Positions 1-8,044 of a stretch of DNA of 64,000 nt are shown one piece after another. Each line of letters starts with the position of its first letter. Positions within the stretch are counted from its first letter, which is position 1. Under the pieces are notes generated by a model. The model was not told the origin of the DNA and ran no database searches. It was given only the letters and a program-made list of their open reading frames with translations. This DNA comes from Wolinella succinogenes DSM 1740 (GTDB lineage Bacteria; Campylobacterota; Campylobacteria; Campylobacterales; Helicobacteraceae): NCBI RefSeq assembly GCF_000196135.1, contig NC_005090.1:186001-250000 (forward strand), given 5' to 3'. The translations under genes and the position numbers were made by a program.

Positions 1-251
1 ATATCGAAACGGCCTATGCGGAAGCCTATACAAACAAAGTGGTCTTTGGGGTTCCCTATGATCAACCTAGTGGGATTAAGCTAGGAAGTTTTGAAGAGGC
101 AAAAGCGGCTATGTTTGAAGAGGCAAAACTTATCGTTGAAGACATGAAAAATCAAGATGTCAAAGACGCCTTGGCTCGGGGTGAAATCAAAGAGATTGTT
201 GCTTTGATCGCCTACATGAATAGCCTCGGACAAAAAAGAAGGGCGAACTAA
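1..251 (+). CDS. ccoO: cbb3-type cytochrome c oxidase subunit II, C-terminal end
   Basis: The gene enters from the left edge in the frame starting at base 3, so only about 82 C-terminal residues are present. CcoO is the membrane-anchored monohaem cytochrome c subunit that passes electrons from CcoP to the CcoN catalytic subunit. The visible part has the typical CcoO ending: an acidic helix (EEAKLIVEDMKNQDVKDA), then EIKEIVALIAYMNSLG. The haem motif lies upstream of the window. Two bases separate its stop from ccoQ, and ccoP follows, which fixes the operon assignment. Identification rests largely on this context plus the C-terminal helix pattern. Confidence 0.88.
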   Translation, partial: IETAYAEAYTNKVVFGVPYDQPSGIKLGSFEEAKAAMFEEAKLIVEDMKNQDVKDALARGEIKEIVALIAYMNSLGQKRRAN

Positions 252-253
252 TC

Positions 254-478
254 GTGGATATGGAAGCTTTGCGAGAGATTCAGGCGTACGCCTATTGGTT
301 CTTCTCTCTAGCGTTGGTGATTTTTCTGTGTGGGTATATTTTTCATATCTATAGGAGTCAAATCAAGGGGACTAGGGATTACGAAAAGTATGGCAGGCTG
401 GCTCTGGATGATGAGCTCACTGATTCTCTCGTCGAAGCGCGCGAAGAAAAAACTGAGAATCCAAAGAAGGAGAGCTAA
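254..478 (+). CDS. ccoQ: cbb3-type cytochrome c oxidase small subunit CcoQ
   Basis: A 74-residue protein with one membrane helix (about residues 14-32) followed by a charged cytoplasmic tail, the normal shape of CcoQ/FixQ. CcoQ stabilises the CcoP-CcoNO core and has no cofactor. The start is a GTG two bases after ccoO; an ATG two codons later (260) is an alternative. It lies between ccoO and ccoP with gaps of 2 and 6 bases, so translation is probably coupled. The tail is rich in acidic residues (DDELTDSLVEAREEK). Confidence 0.88.
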   Translation: MDMEALREIQAYAYWFFSLALVIFLCGYIFHIYRSQIKGTRDYEKYGRLALDDELTDSLVEAREEKTENPKKES

Positions 479-484
479 AAGAAT

Positions 485-1342
485 ATGGAATGGCTAAATC
501 TTGAAGATAGCGTTAATGCGCTGTCATTGCTGGGTGCTGCGGTCATTTTAGCTTTGACTATCTTCGTCGCGGGTGGTTACATCAAGAAGATGAAGGACAG
601 TCGGGCTGAGGGTGAGCTGGCAAAAGAGAGTTGGGATGGTATCGGAGAGTTTAAAAACGATATTCCTATTGGTTGGGGCGTGACTTATCTCGCGCTTATC
701 GTTTGGGGCTTTTGGTATTGGTTTATTGGCTATCCCCTTAATGCCTACTCTCAAATTGGGGAGTACAATGAAGAGGTGAAGAGCCATAATGCTAAATTTG
801 AAAGCAAATGGGCAAATGCCGACCATAAGACCTTGGTTGAGATGGGTCAAAGTATCTTTTTGGTACAGTGCTCCCAGTGTCATGGTGAGACCACCGAGGG
901 GATGAATGGCAAAGCTGCCAACCTTACTCGATGGGGTCGCGAAGAGGGAATTGTTGATGCAGTTTTACAGGGAGCTAAGGGTCTTAACTATCCTTTGGGC
1001 GAAATGCCTGCGGGTCTTGTGGATGAAGCAAGCGCTAAAGCTGTTGCCGCTTTTGTGATGGCAGAACTTTCTGAAGTGAAAAAGAGCAAGAACCCCGCGC
1101 TCGTCGAGCAGGGGCGAGAGATCTGGGTCACTGGTACATGCTCTTCCTGCCACGGGGATGATGGTAAAGGGCTTGGCGGACAAGCGCCTGACTTGACTCA
1201 ATATGGCACCGCCACCTTTGTTGCGGAGGTCCTAGAGAAAGGTAAAAAGGGTCATATCGGTGGAATGCCTGCCTTCAAAGCACCTATGTTGACCGAGATT
1301 CAGAAGAAAGCTTTGGCTAACTTCATCTATTCTAACAAGTAA
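485..1342 (+). CDS. ccoP: cbb3-type cytochrome c oxidase dihaem subunit III
   Basis: A 285-residue membrane-anchored dihaem cytochrome c that delivers electrons to the oxidase. Two N-terminal hydrophobic segments (about 12-32 and 62-84) precede two cytochrome c domains. Their haem-attachment motifs are CSQCH (129-133) and CSSCH (219-223). Likely axial methionines lie in GEMPAG and GGMPAF. Length and two-helix anchor fit CcoP of Campylobacter and Helicobacter. This is the high-affinity terminal oxidase used at low oxygen; the catalytic subunit gene ccoN would lie to the left of the window. Confidence 0.97.
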   Translation: MEWLNLEDSVNALSLLGAAVILALTIFVAGGYIKKMKDSRAEGELAKESWDGIGEFKNDIPIGWGVTYLALIVWGFWYWFIGYPLNAYSQIGEYNEEVKSHNAKFESKWANADHKTLVEMGQSIFLVQCSQCHGETTEGMNGKAANLTRWGREEGIVDAVLQGAKGLNYPLGEMPAGLVDEASAKAVAAFVMAELSEVKKSKNPALVEQGREIWVTGTCSSCHGDDGKGLGGQAPDLTQYGTATFVAEVLEKGKKGHIGGMPAFKAPMLTEIQKKALANFIYSNK

Positions 1343-1357
1343 GCAGAGGAGCAGGAA

Positions 1358-1558
1358 ATGAATGGATTGTTCGGAGTCAATGGACTACTTGGATATCTAG
1401 TAGCGGTTGTGTTGCTGCTTAGCGTTGTTGGAGTGTTCACTTTCTTGGCTATCGGGGTGCAAAAAGAGGAGGCAACTAATTACTATCGCCTTGAAAAAGC
1501 ACACGATATTCAGATGTACAACAGTGATAACGAAAAACAGTATCGCTCAACCAAATAA
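1358..1558 (+). CDS. DUF4006 family small membrane protein
   Basis: A 66-residue protein with one strong membrane helix (about 10-33) and a polar C-terminal tail. Its position directly after ccoP, preceded by an AGGAG-type ribosome site, and its pattern match the DUF4006 protein found after ccoNOQP in Campylobacterota (Cj1486c in C. jejuni, from memory). The function is not established; location suggests assembly or stabilisation of the cbb3 oxidase. The call depends on context and overall shape rather than on a catalytic motif. Confidence 0.75.
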   Translation: MNGLFGVNGLLGYLVAVVLLLSVVGVFTFLAIGVQKEEATNYYRLEKAHDIQMYNSDNEKQYRSTK

Positions 1559-1569
1559 GGAGGATGGAA

Positions 1570-1680
1570 ATGACAAAATATAACAGCCTTGAAAAAATCC
1601 TTTTTGTGGCGCATTTGGTTTTGATTGTTGTCTCCATCGTGGTAGCATTCATCCCTGGAATGCTTCCCTTTGTTGTCTAG
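1570..1680 (+). CDS. 36-residue single-helix membrane peptide in the cbb3 tail
   Basis: This short frame encodes MTKYNSLEKILFVAHLVL and then a second half ending FIPGMLPFVV. The peptide is almost entirely one membrane helix with a short basic N-terminus. It has an excellent Shine-Dalgarno site, AAGGAGG, 6-7 bases before the ATG and just after the DUF4006 stop; an in-frame ATG at 1564 is too close to that site. Its end overlaps the next gene's TTG start by 11 bases. Peptides of this size are easily missed. Its function is unknown, and a role as an accessory subunit of the oxidase is inference from position. Confidence 0.6.
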   Translation: MTKYNSLEKILFVAHLVLIVVSIVVAFIPGMLPFVV

Positions 1681-2290
1681 TTCGGTGAAAGTTGTTGTTC
1701 AAAGGGCGGGGAGAGTTTGTCTCCTTGCCCTCTTTTTATTTCTGCCCGCCACGCTAGCCGCGTTCTCTTCACCCTATGTGATCAACCCCCACGCCCAGCT
1801 TGTCCCCAAGACTGAAGCCTTTGTTCATCTGCTCGCTCAAGAGCTCCAAGAAAAGACAGGAGTCTCTCTCTATTTGGTGGCCCTAGAGAACCTAGAAGGA
1901 CGCGATTTCAAGTCCTATGAAGAGGAGTTGGCCAAAGATTTCAAACGCCCCTATGCCTTTATCTTCTTTGCCAAGAAGGAAAAAAAGATTGATGTGGTGG
2001 CTGAGGGTGAGGTGGAGAAGCTTTTTGACAAAAAGGATGTTTATTGGAACTATATCGTGCCGCTCATTCCCAAAAAAGAGAATGAGCTTACTGCCTCTAA
2101 CATATCAGCGATGCTTTTAAATGGTTATGTTCAGATTGCCGATAGCGTGGCGGAGAAGGCGGGCGTGAAGTTAGAGCACTCTTTTGTTTCTGAGGACAAG
2201 GGAACCAAAGTGTTTGTCCGAGTGGTGCTCTACTTTATGATGTTCACGCTTTTACTGCTCTTTGTATTTCGATGGATAAGGAAAAAATGA
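1670..2290 (+). CDS. TPM-domain (DUF477-like) membrane-anchored protein
   Basis: A 206-residue protein with an N-terminal signal or anchor (about 15-31), a soluble region of roughly 130 residues, and a C-terminal membrane helix (about 183-201) followed by RWIRKK. The middle, with TEAFVHLLAQELQEKTGVSL and YAFIFFAKKEKKIDVVAEG, has the fold pattern of TPM domains. These are exported and in other bacteria are linked to membrane-protein quality control. C. jejuni has a similar gene at this place (Cj1484c, from memory). The start is uncertain: TTG at 1670 or GTG at 1685. It is coupled to fixH by ATGA. Confidence 0.62.
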   Translation: MLSSSVKVVVQRAGRVCLLALFLFLPATLAAFSSPYVINPHAQLVPKTEAFVHLLAQELQEKTGVSLYLVALENLEGRDFKSYEEELAKDFKRPYAFIFFAKKEKKIDVVAEGEVEKLFDKKDVYWNYIVPLIPKKENELTASNISAMLLNGYVQIADSVAEKAGVKLEHSFVSEDKGTKVFVRVVLYFMMFTLLLLFVFRWIRKK

Positions 2291-2778
2291 TGAGAGAGAA
2301 GAATTTTTGGCCTCTAGGAATCTTCTTGGTGACCATGACCGTGGTGGGAATGATTATTTGGACGGTCAATCTAGCGCTTAAAAATCCCGTAGAATTAGAC
2401 AACTCCTATATGAGTTATTATCAACAGGTTGATTCTAATATTAATGAAATCCAGCAAGAGCAGAAGCGATTCTGGGGGCTCTACGCTATCAAGCCCTTCT
2501 CCTCTAAAGTCGAGATGAATCTACCTCAAGGGGTCTCTATTGAGCTTTTAAAAAGAGAGACCCAAGAGGGGGTTGAAGGGGCGAAGGTCACATTTAGACT
2601 CACCCGACCCCACACAGCGCGCGAAGATATAGACCTTGGAGAAGGCAGGGAAGTAGGCAAAGGAGTCTATGCCACGCCCGCCATCCAATTCCCCAAAGAG
2701 GGGCGATGGAAGCTTCAGGCAATGATTGAGACGAGCGAAGGCAAGGGCTATTTTGAGAAGGAATTGAACGCACGCTAG
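2287..2778 (+). CDS. fixH: FixH family protein
   Basis: A 163-residue single-pass membrane protein. One N-terminal helix (about 8-28) is followed by a periplasmic beta-rich domain. FixH/CcoH is needed for assembly of cbb3 oxidases, together with copper-handling partners not seen in this window. I place the start at 2287 rather than the longer 2272 because the ATG overlaps the previous stop as ATGA and has AAGGA just upstream. Motifs that fit FixH are NPVELDNSYMSYYQ after the helix and the GVEGAKVTFRLTRP strand pair near the middle. It is the last gene of the cbb3 operon. Confidence 0.82.
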   Translation: MMREKNFWPLGIFLVTMTVVGMIIWTVNLALKNPVELDNSYMSYYQQVDSNINEIQQEQKRFWGLYAIKPFSSKVEMNLPQGVSIELLKRETQEGVEGAKVTFRLTRPHTAREDIDLGEGREVGKGVYATPAIQFPKEGRWKLQAMIETSEGKGYFEKELNAR

Positions 2779-2797
2779 AGAGGATTACATCCTCTCT
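2777..2797. terminator. Convergent hairpin between fixH and argS
   Basis: A perfect 9-bp inverted repeat (AGAGAGGAT, loop TAC, ATCCTCTCT) spans the fixH stop and the argS stop. It is followed by TTTGG on the plus strand, so the U-tract is short. Position between two convergent genes suggests a two-way terminator. Confidence 0.5.
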
Positions 2798-4371
2798 TTG
2801 GCAGTGATTCCCAGAAGTGCAAGACCCTGAGAGAGGGAGAGGGCTACAACTTTGCAAACCTTGAGAAGGGCAGCCTCTTGAGGGGTCTCTAGGATTTTAT
2901 GCTCGTTGTAAAATTTGTGAAACTCTCCAGCGAGGGCTCGGAGATATTCGGCGACCTTTTGAATGGCACGATTCTCAAAGGAATCTTCTAGCACTTGAGG
3001 GAGTTGGAGCGAGAGGAAGAGAAGATCAAAAATTGAGTCTTCTAAGCCCTCCAAAGAGGCCGCTTCAATCTCTTGGGAATCAAGGCTTGATTTGCCAAGC
3101 ATTGTATGGATGCGAGCGTGTGCATAGTTGATATAAAAGATAGGGTTGCTTGAATCCTCTTTATTGAGATCATCCACATCAAACTCCAAGTGAGTGTCAG
3201 GCTTTTTACTCAAAAAAATGAAGCGTAGCGCATCTGCGCCAATATCTTCAAGCACATCCCTCATAAGGATAAAATTGCCTGCTCGTTTGCTCATTTTATA
3301 AGGTTGTCCCCCTTTGAGCAGGGTGACCATCTGAGAGAGGAGCACTTCAAGTTTTGATGAATCGTGGCCCAAAAACTCAATAGCTGCCTTAACTCTCGCA
3401 ATATATCCGTGATGATCGGCTCCCCAAATGTTGATGTAGCGATCATAGGGGCGAGCAAACTTATCGGCATGGTAGATGATGTCTCCCGCTAAATAGGTTG
3501 GTTCCCCGCTCTCTCGAACAATCACTCGATCCTTTTCGTCTCCATGAGCGCTTGAACGCAGCCAAACTTTGCCTCCCCCTTCGTAGCACCCCTGATGGGA
3601 CTGAAGTAGGGCGTAGGTCTCCTCCCATCTGGGGTAGAGAGATTTTTCACTGACATAATGGTCAAAATGGATATGGGTGTCAGCTAGGTTGGAGCGAATC
3701 TCCTCTAGCATCAACTCTTTTCCGAAGAGGGAGAGCTCAGGGATAAAGGCTTCATCAGCAAAGGCCTTCTCCCCCCACTTCTTGAGTGCCTCCTTGGCAA
3801 TATCTACGATGTACTCACCCCGGTAGTATTGCTCGGGGTAGGTGACAGGAAGAGAGAGAAGAGAATCGCGGCCCGCCAGATAGATGGAGAGACCAAGAAG
3901 ATGGATTTGATTTCCCGCGTCATTAACGTAATACTCTGTCTCTAGGGCATAGCCAAGGTGTCTGCCGATACGGCTTAGGGCATCGCCTAAAACCGCTCCT
4001 CTGGCATGACCGATATGAAGAGGTCCTGTAGGGTTAGCGCTCACATACTCTAAAAGAATGCTCCCTTGCTTGTCTCCTTTGCCAAACTCTCTGCCTTGAG
4101 AGAGTGCTAAAGAGGCTTGTGCATCAAGAAAGCCTTGTTTTAGGCGAAAGTTGATGTATCCTCCAACACTTTGGACGCTCTCAAACACCTCAATCTCACT
4201 CAGCTTTTTGGAGAGCTCTTGAGCGATGAGGGCGGGATTCTTTTTTAGCTCTTTGGCCAAAGAGAAGGCAGCTGGAGTAGCGTAATGACCGTGATTTTTA
4301 TCCTTGGGCTTTTCCAAAACAACGGAAAAGCCAAGCGTGGTTTCTAAGAGATGTTTGATCGTGTGGTGCAA
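2785..4371 (-). CDS. argS: Arginyl-tRNA synthetase
   Basis: A 528-residue class I synthetase that charges tRNA-Arg. The HIGH signature is in [14 protein letters not shown], and a KMSK-like loop appears as [10 protein letters not shown]. An Arg-tRNA synthetase N-terminal additional domain precedes the catalytic core, and a DALR anticodon-binding domain closes the protein. The start is a TTG 13 bases after tatA, with AAGG about 8 bases before it. It is the distal gene of the rpsB-tsf-ABC-fliR-chePep-gmk-tatA-argS row, and C. jejuni has the same order. Confidence 0.97.
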   Translation of the reverse strand: MHHTIKHLLETTLGFSVVLEKPKDKNHGHYATPAAFSLAKELKKNPALIAQELSKKLSEIEVFESVQSVGGYINFRLKQGFLDAQASLALSQGREFGKGDKQGSILLEYVSANPTGPLHIGHARGAVLGDALSRIGRHLGYALETEYYVNDAGNQIHLLGLSIYLAGRDSLLSLPVTYPEQYYRGEYIVDIAKEALKKWGEKAFADEAFIPELSLFGKELMLEEIRSNLADTHIHFDHYVSEKSLYPRWEETYALLQSHQGCYEGGGKVWLRSSAHGDEKDRVIVRESGEPTYLAGDIIYHADKFARPYDRYINIWGADHHGYIARVKAAIEFLGHDSSKLEVLLSQMVTLLKGGQPYKMSKRAGNFILMRDVLEDIGADALRFIFLSKKPDTHLEFDVDDLNKEDSSNPIFYINYAHARIHTMLGKSSLDSQEIEAASLEGLEDSIFDLLFLSLQLPQVLEDSFENRAIQKVAEYLRALAGEFHKFYNEHKILETPQEAALLKVCKVVALSLSQGLALLGITAKERM

Positions 4372-4384
4372 CGAAGTAGCCTTG

Positions 4385-4627
4385 TTATGCTTGTTTGGTG
4401 GTGTCTTGAATAGGGGTAGAGGCGCTCTTTTCGTTTTTGGGAGCCTCTTCGATTTTTTCGCTTTTGGTCACAGAGACTTCGCTCTCTTCATCCTCTTTCA
4501 TCGCTTTTTTGAAATTCTTGATTCCTGAACCTAGACCCTTGGCAAGATCGGGAATCTTCTTAGCTCCAAAAAGTAAAACAACAATAGCCAAAATGACTAA
4601 TAGTTCAGGCATACTGGGCATACCCAT
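4385..4627 (-). CDS. tatA: Sec-independent protein translocase subunit TatA
   Basis: An 80-residue protein with the TatA plan: a short periplasmic N-terminus, one membrane helix ([16 protein letters not shown]), the [14 protein letters not shown] amphipathic hinge, and a long charged tail. TatA oligomers form the twin-arginine translocation pore. An AAGGAGAG site precedes the ATG. tatB and tatC are not in the window. A twin-arginine substrate, the sulfide:quinone oxidoreductase at 39.1 kb, is encoded elsewhere here. Confidence 0.95.
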
Positions 4628-4657
4628 ACAACTCTCCTTCTTCGGTAAAATTTGACA

Positions 4658-4663
4658 ATTATA
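4658..4663 (-). promoter_or_regulatory. Candidate -10 element for tatA-argS
   Basis: TATAAT on the minus strand, about 31 bases upstream of the tatA start and just downstream of the gmk stop. It would allow tatA-argS to be transcribed separately from the long upstream row. No -35 element stands out, which is normal for sigma-70 promoters in this phylum. Confidence 0.4.
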
Positions 4664-4667
4664 TTCC

Positions 4668-5315
4668 CTATTGACTGTTAGGAGTCTTAGGAGTCTCTTT
4701 GCTTTTCCAGCGGGCTACAAGGCTTTCTACATCGTAGAGAATTCTTTTAGAGAGAGCTGCTCTGGCGATGGAGAGGAGAAGCTTTTCTGATTCTTTGAGG
4801 TCTCTGTTGACGATCACAAAGTCAAACTCTTTGATGTGTTTCATCTCCGTGTAGGCGTGCATCACGCGAAGATCAATCGTCTCTTTATCGTCGGTTCCTC
4901 GGAGCACGAGACGCTCTCTGAGCTCTTGCTGGGTGGGTGTGGTGATGAAGACAGAGGTGGTGAGCTCGGGATAAGATTCTTTGATGTTGCGGTGTCCTTG
5001 AATATCAATATCAAAGACCACCAATTTTCCTTGAGCCAAAGCCGATTCGACGGATTCTTTGGAGGTGCCATAGTAATTGCCATGGACTTCAGCCCACTCT
5101 AGGAAAAAATTCTCCTCGATTCCCTCTAGGAACTTCTCCTTGGAAACAAAATGGTAATGCTTGCCTTCGATTTCGCCTTCACGAGGAGTGCGCGTGGTGG
5201 TGGAGACGGAAAAGTAAGCGTTTTTAATCTCTTTGAATAGGGTTTTGCATAGAGAGCTTTTCCCTGAGCCGCTAGGCCCAGAGAGAACAAGAATTGCGCC
5301 TTTAGATCGTTCCAT
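4668..5315 (-). CDS. gmk: Guanylate kinase
   Basis: A 215-residue enzyme converting GMP and ATP to GDP and ADP. The P-loop GPSGSGKSS is at residues 13-21. The GMP-binding region [19 protein letters not shown] follows directly, the normal order. Length is slightly above the usual 205 because of a short basic C-terminal tail. The start codon overlaps the stop of the upstream acidic gene (TAATG), so translation is probably coupled. H. pylori and C. jejuni keep the same neighbour pair. Confidence 0.97.
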
Positions 5316-6655
5316 TATTTTTTATCGGGAAAGGAGATAGAGATGGTGAGCTGCATTCCATCAAGCAACTCTTTGAGCGCAGGGATGGAGAGCCCTTGGA
5401 GGTTTTTGATTGCCTCGGCGGCAGGGGCTTCGCTTTTTTGGACACTTGTGAAGGATTCGCTCTTCTCTTGAGTCAACGGAGCAGCAGGGATGGGCGCAGG
5501 GGGAGTGTCATCTTCAAAGTTAAACTCCTCCTCTTCATCTGGGGTGAGCTCTTCGCCTAGGGCTTCACTGAGTGCCTCTTCGGTGAGCGAGGCGAGCTCG
5601 CTACTCTCTATTTTGATATCGTTCATGTCTAAATCCTCCGCAGGAATGGGGGTGGGGTCATCTTCTTCAAGGAGATGTTTGACAGTTTCTAGGTCGTTAG
5701 CATCCAAAATACCGCCCGCTTCAAGAGGCTCATCGGGGATGAGATTCTCCTCTTTAGCCTCCAGCTCCTCATCCTTTTCTTCTAGGGAGAAGCCCAAGGA
5801 ATCTAGGTCTAGGTCTAGGTCTTCTTGGGCTGAGGAATCAAGAGCTAAAGCCTCTTTGCTAGAGGCCACCTCTAGAGAATCGGGTGAGGCCTCAAGGAGG
5901 GAATCGTCCCACTCTAGGTCGCTTAGGGGGTCTTCCTCTTTGGGTTCAGATGCAGGAGTCTCTTCAAAAGAGAGATTCTCCATATCCACCTCTATAGGGG
6001 CATTCTTGGGGGTCTCTGGGCTTGGTGCGGGGGACTCTTCGTCAAACTCCAAAGAATCGAGATCTAAATCCAAATCTTCGCTCTCTTGGTTGGCGAGCTC
6101 TTGAGGGGAATCCAAAAGATCATCTTCCAAAAGAGGTGCGTCTTCTTCGCTTTTAGGAAGCTCTAGAGGTTCATCCAGGGAGAGGGGTGCATCAAGATCA
6201 AAATCAAGATCCTCTCCTTTTTCGAGCGAAGCGTCAACCTCTTCAGGAAGGTCTAGCGAGAACTCTTCTAGCTCTTTGGAGAAGGCGTCCTCGCCCGCTA
6301 AAGAAGAGGCACCCCCTTGGAAGAACTCTTTGGGAGAGCCCCCTTGGGCTTCACTCTTAAGAAGATCGACCATGTCTGTGGGTAAAAACGGCTTCTGAAC
6401 AAAGAGGGAGAAGCCCGATTCTCTTGGGCGATCCTTGGAGTGGATGAAGCCATATTTTGCGTGGGGAATTTTTTCTGAAAGTGTCTCTAACGCGCCCTCT
6501 TCAAGACTCTCATCGTCGATAAAGACAAAATCGAAATCGAAATCTTCGACCTCCATGAATGACTCAACTTCGGCAACTCCGATTCCCGCTTTTTCGGCGC
6601 TAAGTTTGACGAGTTTCCTGACGATAGGATTCTTGTTGATGAGGAGCAGTTTCAT
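5315..6655 (-). CDS. chePep: ChePep-like polar chemotaxis regulator: receiver-like domain plus acidic repeat tail
   Basis: A 446-residue, strongly acidic protein. The start at 6655 is preceded by AAGGAAG. Residues 1-110 look like a degenerate CheY-type receiver: LLLINKNP in place of the usual acidic pair, FVFIDDES holding a candidate phospho-acceptor Asp, and QKPFLPTDMVDLL near the conserved Lys. The rest is low-complexity Asp/Glu sequence with recurring LDLDLDSL/F units, then a conserved-looking tail (AIKNLQGLSIPALKELLDG). This plan and its place beside gmk match ChePep (HP0322, Cj1178c), a protein at the flagellated pole that controls chemotaxis. The homology call is from memory of architecture and synteny. 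Confidence 0.8.
   Translation of the reverse strand: MKLLLINKNPIVRKLVKLSAEKAGIGVAEVESFMEVEDFDFDFVFIDDESLEEGALETLSEKIPHAKYGFIHSKDRPRESGFSLFVQKPFLPTDMVDLLKSEAQGGSPKEFFQGGASSLAGEDAFSKELEEFSLDLPEEVDASLEKGEDLDFDLDAPLSLDEPLELPKSEEDAPLLEDDLLDSPQELANQESEDLDLDLDSLEFDEESPAPSPETPKNAPIEVDMENLSFEETPASEPKEEDPLSDLEWDDSLLEASPDSLEVASSKEALALDSSAQEDLDLDLDSLGFSLEEKDEELEAKEENLIPDEPLEAGGILDANDLETVKHLLEEDDPTPIPAEDLDMNDIKIESSELASLTEEALSEALGEELTPDEEEEFNFEDDTPPAPIPAAPLTQEKSESFTSVQKSEAPAAEAIKNLQGLSIPALKELLDGMQLTISISFPDKK
5802..5822 (-). repeat. Hexanucleotide tandem repeat inside chePep
   Basis: About three copies of CTAGGT in tandem, read on the minus strand as Asp-Leu codons. A similar TCGAAA run near 6530-6542 gives Asp-Phe repeats. 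Each copy changes the protein by two residues without altering the frame, so copy number could vary in length but not on/off. Confidence 0.6.
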
Positions 6656-6749
6656 GAATCTTCCTTCTAGCAAGCATGGATAAGGAAAAATTGTCACGCT
6701 TAAGGGTAAAATTATAGCAGTTAATCTCCGCTTTGACAAGGAAAATCCG

Positions 6750-7283
6750 ATGTTTGCTCCTGTTCGACTTCTGTTTGCAATATGGCTTTTAGGACTCTCT
6801 TTGGAAGCGAAGGAGCAGTTTTATCTGATGCCAGAAGAGCAAAGAGAAGCGCTTGCCTCCCTCGTTCGTTTCATTGACAACACCAAGAGTGATTTGGATG
6901 TGGCGATCTATAGCTTCACCAACAAAGAGATATCTAAAGCGATTAGAAAAGCAGCAGAGCGAGGGGTGAAGATTCGACTTATTTATGATGAGAGCGCCAA
7001 CAAAGGGGTGGATGTTTCCACGATTGGATATCTCGCTAAATATCGTCATATTGAGGCTTGCACGCTCAAAGGTGAAAGATCAAAAAATGATAAATATGAG
7101 GGTCTGATGCACATGAAAATGGCAATTTCTGATGGAAAAAGCCTGCTGATTGGCTCGGCTAATTGGTCAAAGAGTGCTTTTGAGAACAACTACGAGACGC
7201 TTCTAATCACTGAAAATCTAGAGTGGACGCAAAAGGCCAAGCGCTATTTTGAGAAGATGAAAACTCGTTGTCGCCCCTATTGA
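6750..7283 (+). CDS. nucT: Membrane-anchored phospholipase D-family nuclease NucT
   Basis: A 177-residue protein with an N-terminal hydrophobic signal or anchor (about 5-20) and one PLD/HKD catalytic domain. The HKD motif is H121-x-K123-x4-D128 (HMKMAISD), followed by the typical IGSANWSKSAFENNYE. Single-HKD nucleases act as dimers. The H. pylori homologue (HP0323, also next to ChePep) is a surface nuclease linked to DNA uptake and purine salvage. AAGGAAAATCCG precedes the ATG. Its last 7 bases overlap the end of fliR on the other strand. Confidence 0.9.
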   Translation: MFAPVRLLFAIWLLGLSLEAKEQFYLMPEEQREALASLVRFIDNTKSDLDVAIYSFTNKEISKAIRKAAERGVKIRLIYDESANKGVDVSTIGYLAKYRHIEACTLKGERSKNDKYEGLMHMKMAISDGKSLLIGSANWSKSAFENNYETLLITENLEWTQKAKRYFEKMKTRCRPY

Positions 7284-8044
7284 AAGAAGATTTTAAGGGC
7301 TTCTAGTGCGAGAATGAATTCTCTCTTGAAGTGGATAAGAATCGCGGGCAATATGACGATTAATACAGCGAAGGCAATGGCAATCTTTACAGGGAAGCCA
7401 ATCACAAGTAGGTTAAATTGCGGGTGAGCCTTGCCTATCATCCCAAAGATGATGTCCGAGAGCAGGATAAGCGCAACGATAGGGAAGGCCATCGTAAAGC
7501 CAATAAGAAAGAGATTGGCAAAGGCCTTGAGCGTGTAGGAGGCGATATCAGGGGAAAAGACAAATCCCCCCAGTGGGATATGTCGCAACGATTCGGCAAT
7601 AAAAAGAAAAAAGGGGTGATGGAGGTCAAGGGCTAACATCACCAAGAGGGCTAGGAGCGTGATGAGCTGACCGATGATAGGCTTTTGTGCTCCTGTGACG
7701 GGGTCATAAGCGCTGGCCATCGTGAGACCCATGGCAAAAGAGGTCACCTCTCCCCCAAAAGAGATCATCCCAAAGACGATCTGTAAAACGACCGAGGCAA
7801 GAAATCCCAGCATCAATTCGCTCAATCCTGCCAGCATGAAATCAACGATTTGCGTGGGGGGTGATTGAAGGGGAACGACAGGGAAAAAGAGAATCGTCAA
7901 AAAGAAGATGAGAGCGCCTTTAATGCTGGTGGAGATGAGCTGATTCTCAAAAAAGGGAAAGAAAAACATCACGCCACTAAAGCGCAAAAGAAGAAGCAAA
8001 AAAGCAGTGACATTTCCCTCGGTGAGAGAGCTTAAAAGCTCCAT
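7277..8044 (-). CDS. fliR: Flagellar export apparatus protein FliR
   Basis: About 255 residues, polytopic, with six or so hydrophobic helices. FliR is part of the core FliPQR export gate of the flagellar type III secretion system. Family features seen are LLLLLRFSGVMFFFPFFEN near the N-terminus, GAQKPIIGQ in the middle and the AFPIVALILLSDIIFGMIG region. I place the start at ATG 8044 (MELLSSLTEG), overlapping the upstream ABC gene by 13 bases; a longer reading to 8086 lacks a ribosome site. In C. jejuni fliR sits in the same row. Confidence 0.93.
   Translation of the reverse strand: MELLSSLTEGNVTAFLLLLLRFSGVMFFFPFFENQLISTSIKGALIFFLTILFFPVVPLQSPPTQIVDFMLAGLSELMLGFLASVVLQIVFGMISFGGEVTSFAMGLTMASAYDPVTGAQKPIIGQLITLLALLVMLALDLHHPFFLFIAESLRHIPLGGFVFSPDIASYTLKAFANLFLIGFTMAFPIVALILLSDIIFGMIGKAHPQFNLLVIGFPVKIAIAFAVLIVILPAILIHFKREFILALEALKIFFQ

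Noticed and set aside
5490-6104. 204-codon Ser/Arg-rich frame on the plus strand
   Set aside because: It is the exact complement of the Asp/Glu-rich tail of chePep; the Ser-rich composition is the mirror of GAA/GAT codons. It has no ribosome site.
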